NCBI RefSeq assembly: GCF_027942865.1
Contig: NC_134528.1
Span: forward strand, 12,974,086-13,038,085
Source of the DNA: Odontesthes bonariensis
Taxonomy: Eukaryota > Chordata > Actinopteri > Atheriniformes > Atherinopsidae
Length of the DNA stretch: 64,000 nt
Direction: 5' to 3'
Part shown: positions 63,230 to 64,000 of the stretch, one piece after another
Layout of the letters: each line of letters opens with the position of its first letter
How positions within the stretch are numbered: position 1 is the stretch's first letter
Position numbers and translations under genes: made by a program
The notes under the pieces: model-generated
Told to the model about the DNA's origin: nothing
What the model saw: the letters and a program-made list of their open reading frames with translations, nothing else
The model's database searches: none

Positions 63230-64000
63230 TATCATAATATAACATAATATGATATATAGCTTGTTTATAGAGTAAGAACATTTGTGCTGGTTGATATGCA
63301 TTCTTTTGTTTGCAGAGGGTTGCCTTGGTTACTTCTCTAACAATTACTTTATTAGCCGAGAGTTTTCTTTGTACACTGCTGAAAAAGCTAAAAAAAAATC
63401 AAAAAAACATAAAGGCTGTTGAACTAACACTCACTATCACTGTTTAAGAGATGATCTGAAATGTCGTAATGCGAACAAAGATAAAACATGCAGAATGACT
63501 GACTTTATAGACTCCTCGGTGACAGAAAGCTGTGAAGGCATAACTGCACCTCATAAAAGAGATAATTCATATGTTTGTGTTTTGACTGCACGTCAAACTA
63601 AACTGAGTAAACACCCACTGTGAGCGCCAAAACACAACTCTTCGTTTACGTGCAAACTTTAAATAAAAGAGCAATCTCCAACCTTCAATTTAAGCTGCTT
63701 CTGGTTTTACACAGTCGGTGATTTGAGAACAAAAATACAAAAACAGCTCTGTAAAAGAACAAACCCTCAGTGCTATATACAACACTGTACGGTTGGCTTG
63801 GACAACATGCTAACAATTTACCCGAGAGACCACCAGAGGAAACCAAAAAGAAAGCTGCTGTTTTGTGTGGCCTTTACACACAAAATGCATCTTTCTTCAG
63901 AGGTAAGTAAAATTCTAATGTAATCCACAGATTATTGTTTTTCAGTTTGACAAATGCATGTAAAAGATCCTCTTATTCCCAGCAGAGTAATGTGTCCCCT

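Larger units (their letters stand above)
52726..64000. other. Long non-coding stretch downstream of chst3
   Basis: About 11 kb with only short, pattern-free ORFs. It holds the remainder of the chst3 3' UTR, a (CT)n run near 54870, a LINE relic, palindromes, one interspersed repeat and a pentanucleotide array. No exon of the genes that flank CHST3 in human (PSAP, SPOCK2) was recognised on either strand. Confidence 0.5.

Noticed and set aside
63723-63923. Plus-strand ORF followed by a good-looking donor (cagag|gtaagt, about 63902)
   Set aside because: Could be a first exon of a gene beyond the window, but the peptide has no resemblance to any family and one splice-like motif is not enough.
52726-64000. 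Search for SPOCK2 or PSAP exons expected next to CHST3 by human synteny
   Set aside because: No acidic C-terminal SPOCK exon and no saposin cysteine pattern was seen on either strand; such genes, if linked, lie outside the window.
1-64000. CRISPR arrays, tRNA or rRNA genes, bacterial operons
   Set aside because: Nothing with regularly spaced repeats, cloverleaf-like sequence, rRNA sequence or operon structure was seen; the microsatellites are ordinary short tandem repeats.

Overview
This is vertebrate, almost certainly teleost (percomorph-type), nuclear DNA. It is AT-rich, with GT-AG introns, long intergenic stretches, and fish-typical decayed Tc1/mariner, hAT, MITE and L2-like elements. The gene order rgr - lrit1 - lrit2 - cdhr1 - ghitm matches the conserved block that human carries at 10q23.1. 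Nothing prokaryotic, viral, CRISPR-like or toxin-like was seen. The species cannot be named from the sequence.

Layout. 1-2772: first three coding exons of rgr (minus strand; the remaining exons lie off the left edge). 2773-8724: divergent intergenic space with Tc1-like relics. 8725-11365: lrit1, 4 coding exons, 650 aa (plus). 13589-15687: lrit2, 3 coding exons, 559 aa (plus). 18950-34077: cdhr1, 17 coding exons, 860 aa (minus), plus an extra alternative terminal exon at 20210-20407 that would give a 747 aa isoform. Its introns hold an L2-type LINE, a Tc1/mariner relic with two perfect hairpins, and a second LINE fragment. 34078-39486: spacer with a hAT-type element. 39487-45283: ghitm, 8 coding exons, 348 aa (minus), with a separate 5' non-coding exon ending at 45655 and a ZNF143-type promoter motif. 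50735-52167: chst3, 2 coding exons, 432 aa (plus). 52168-64000: about 12 kb with no gene I can support.

How the genes relate. Four neighbours are visual-system genes. Rgr is a retinal opsin of RPE and Mueller glia. Lrit1 and Lrit2 are LRR-Ig-FN3 membrane proteins of retinal synapses. Cdhr1 is the photoreceptor cadherin at the outer-segment base. Ghitm (mitochondrial inner membrane) and Chst3 (Golgi chondroitin sulfotransferase) are general cell-biology genes beside them. Exon models were built by hand from splice signals, reading phase and remembered similarity to the human proteins. Every internal junction modelled keeps frame.

I did not find a previously undescribed multi-gene system. The most interesting host feature is the tandem pair of homologous transmembrane-coding last exons in cdhr1.
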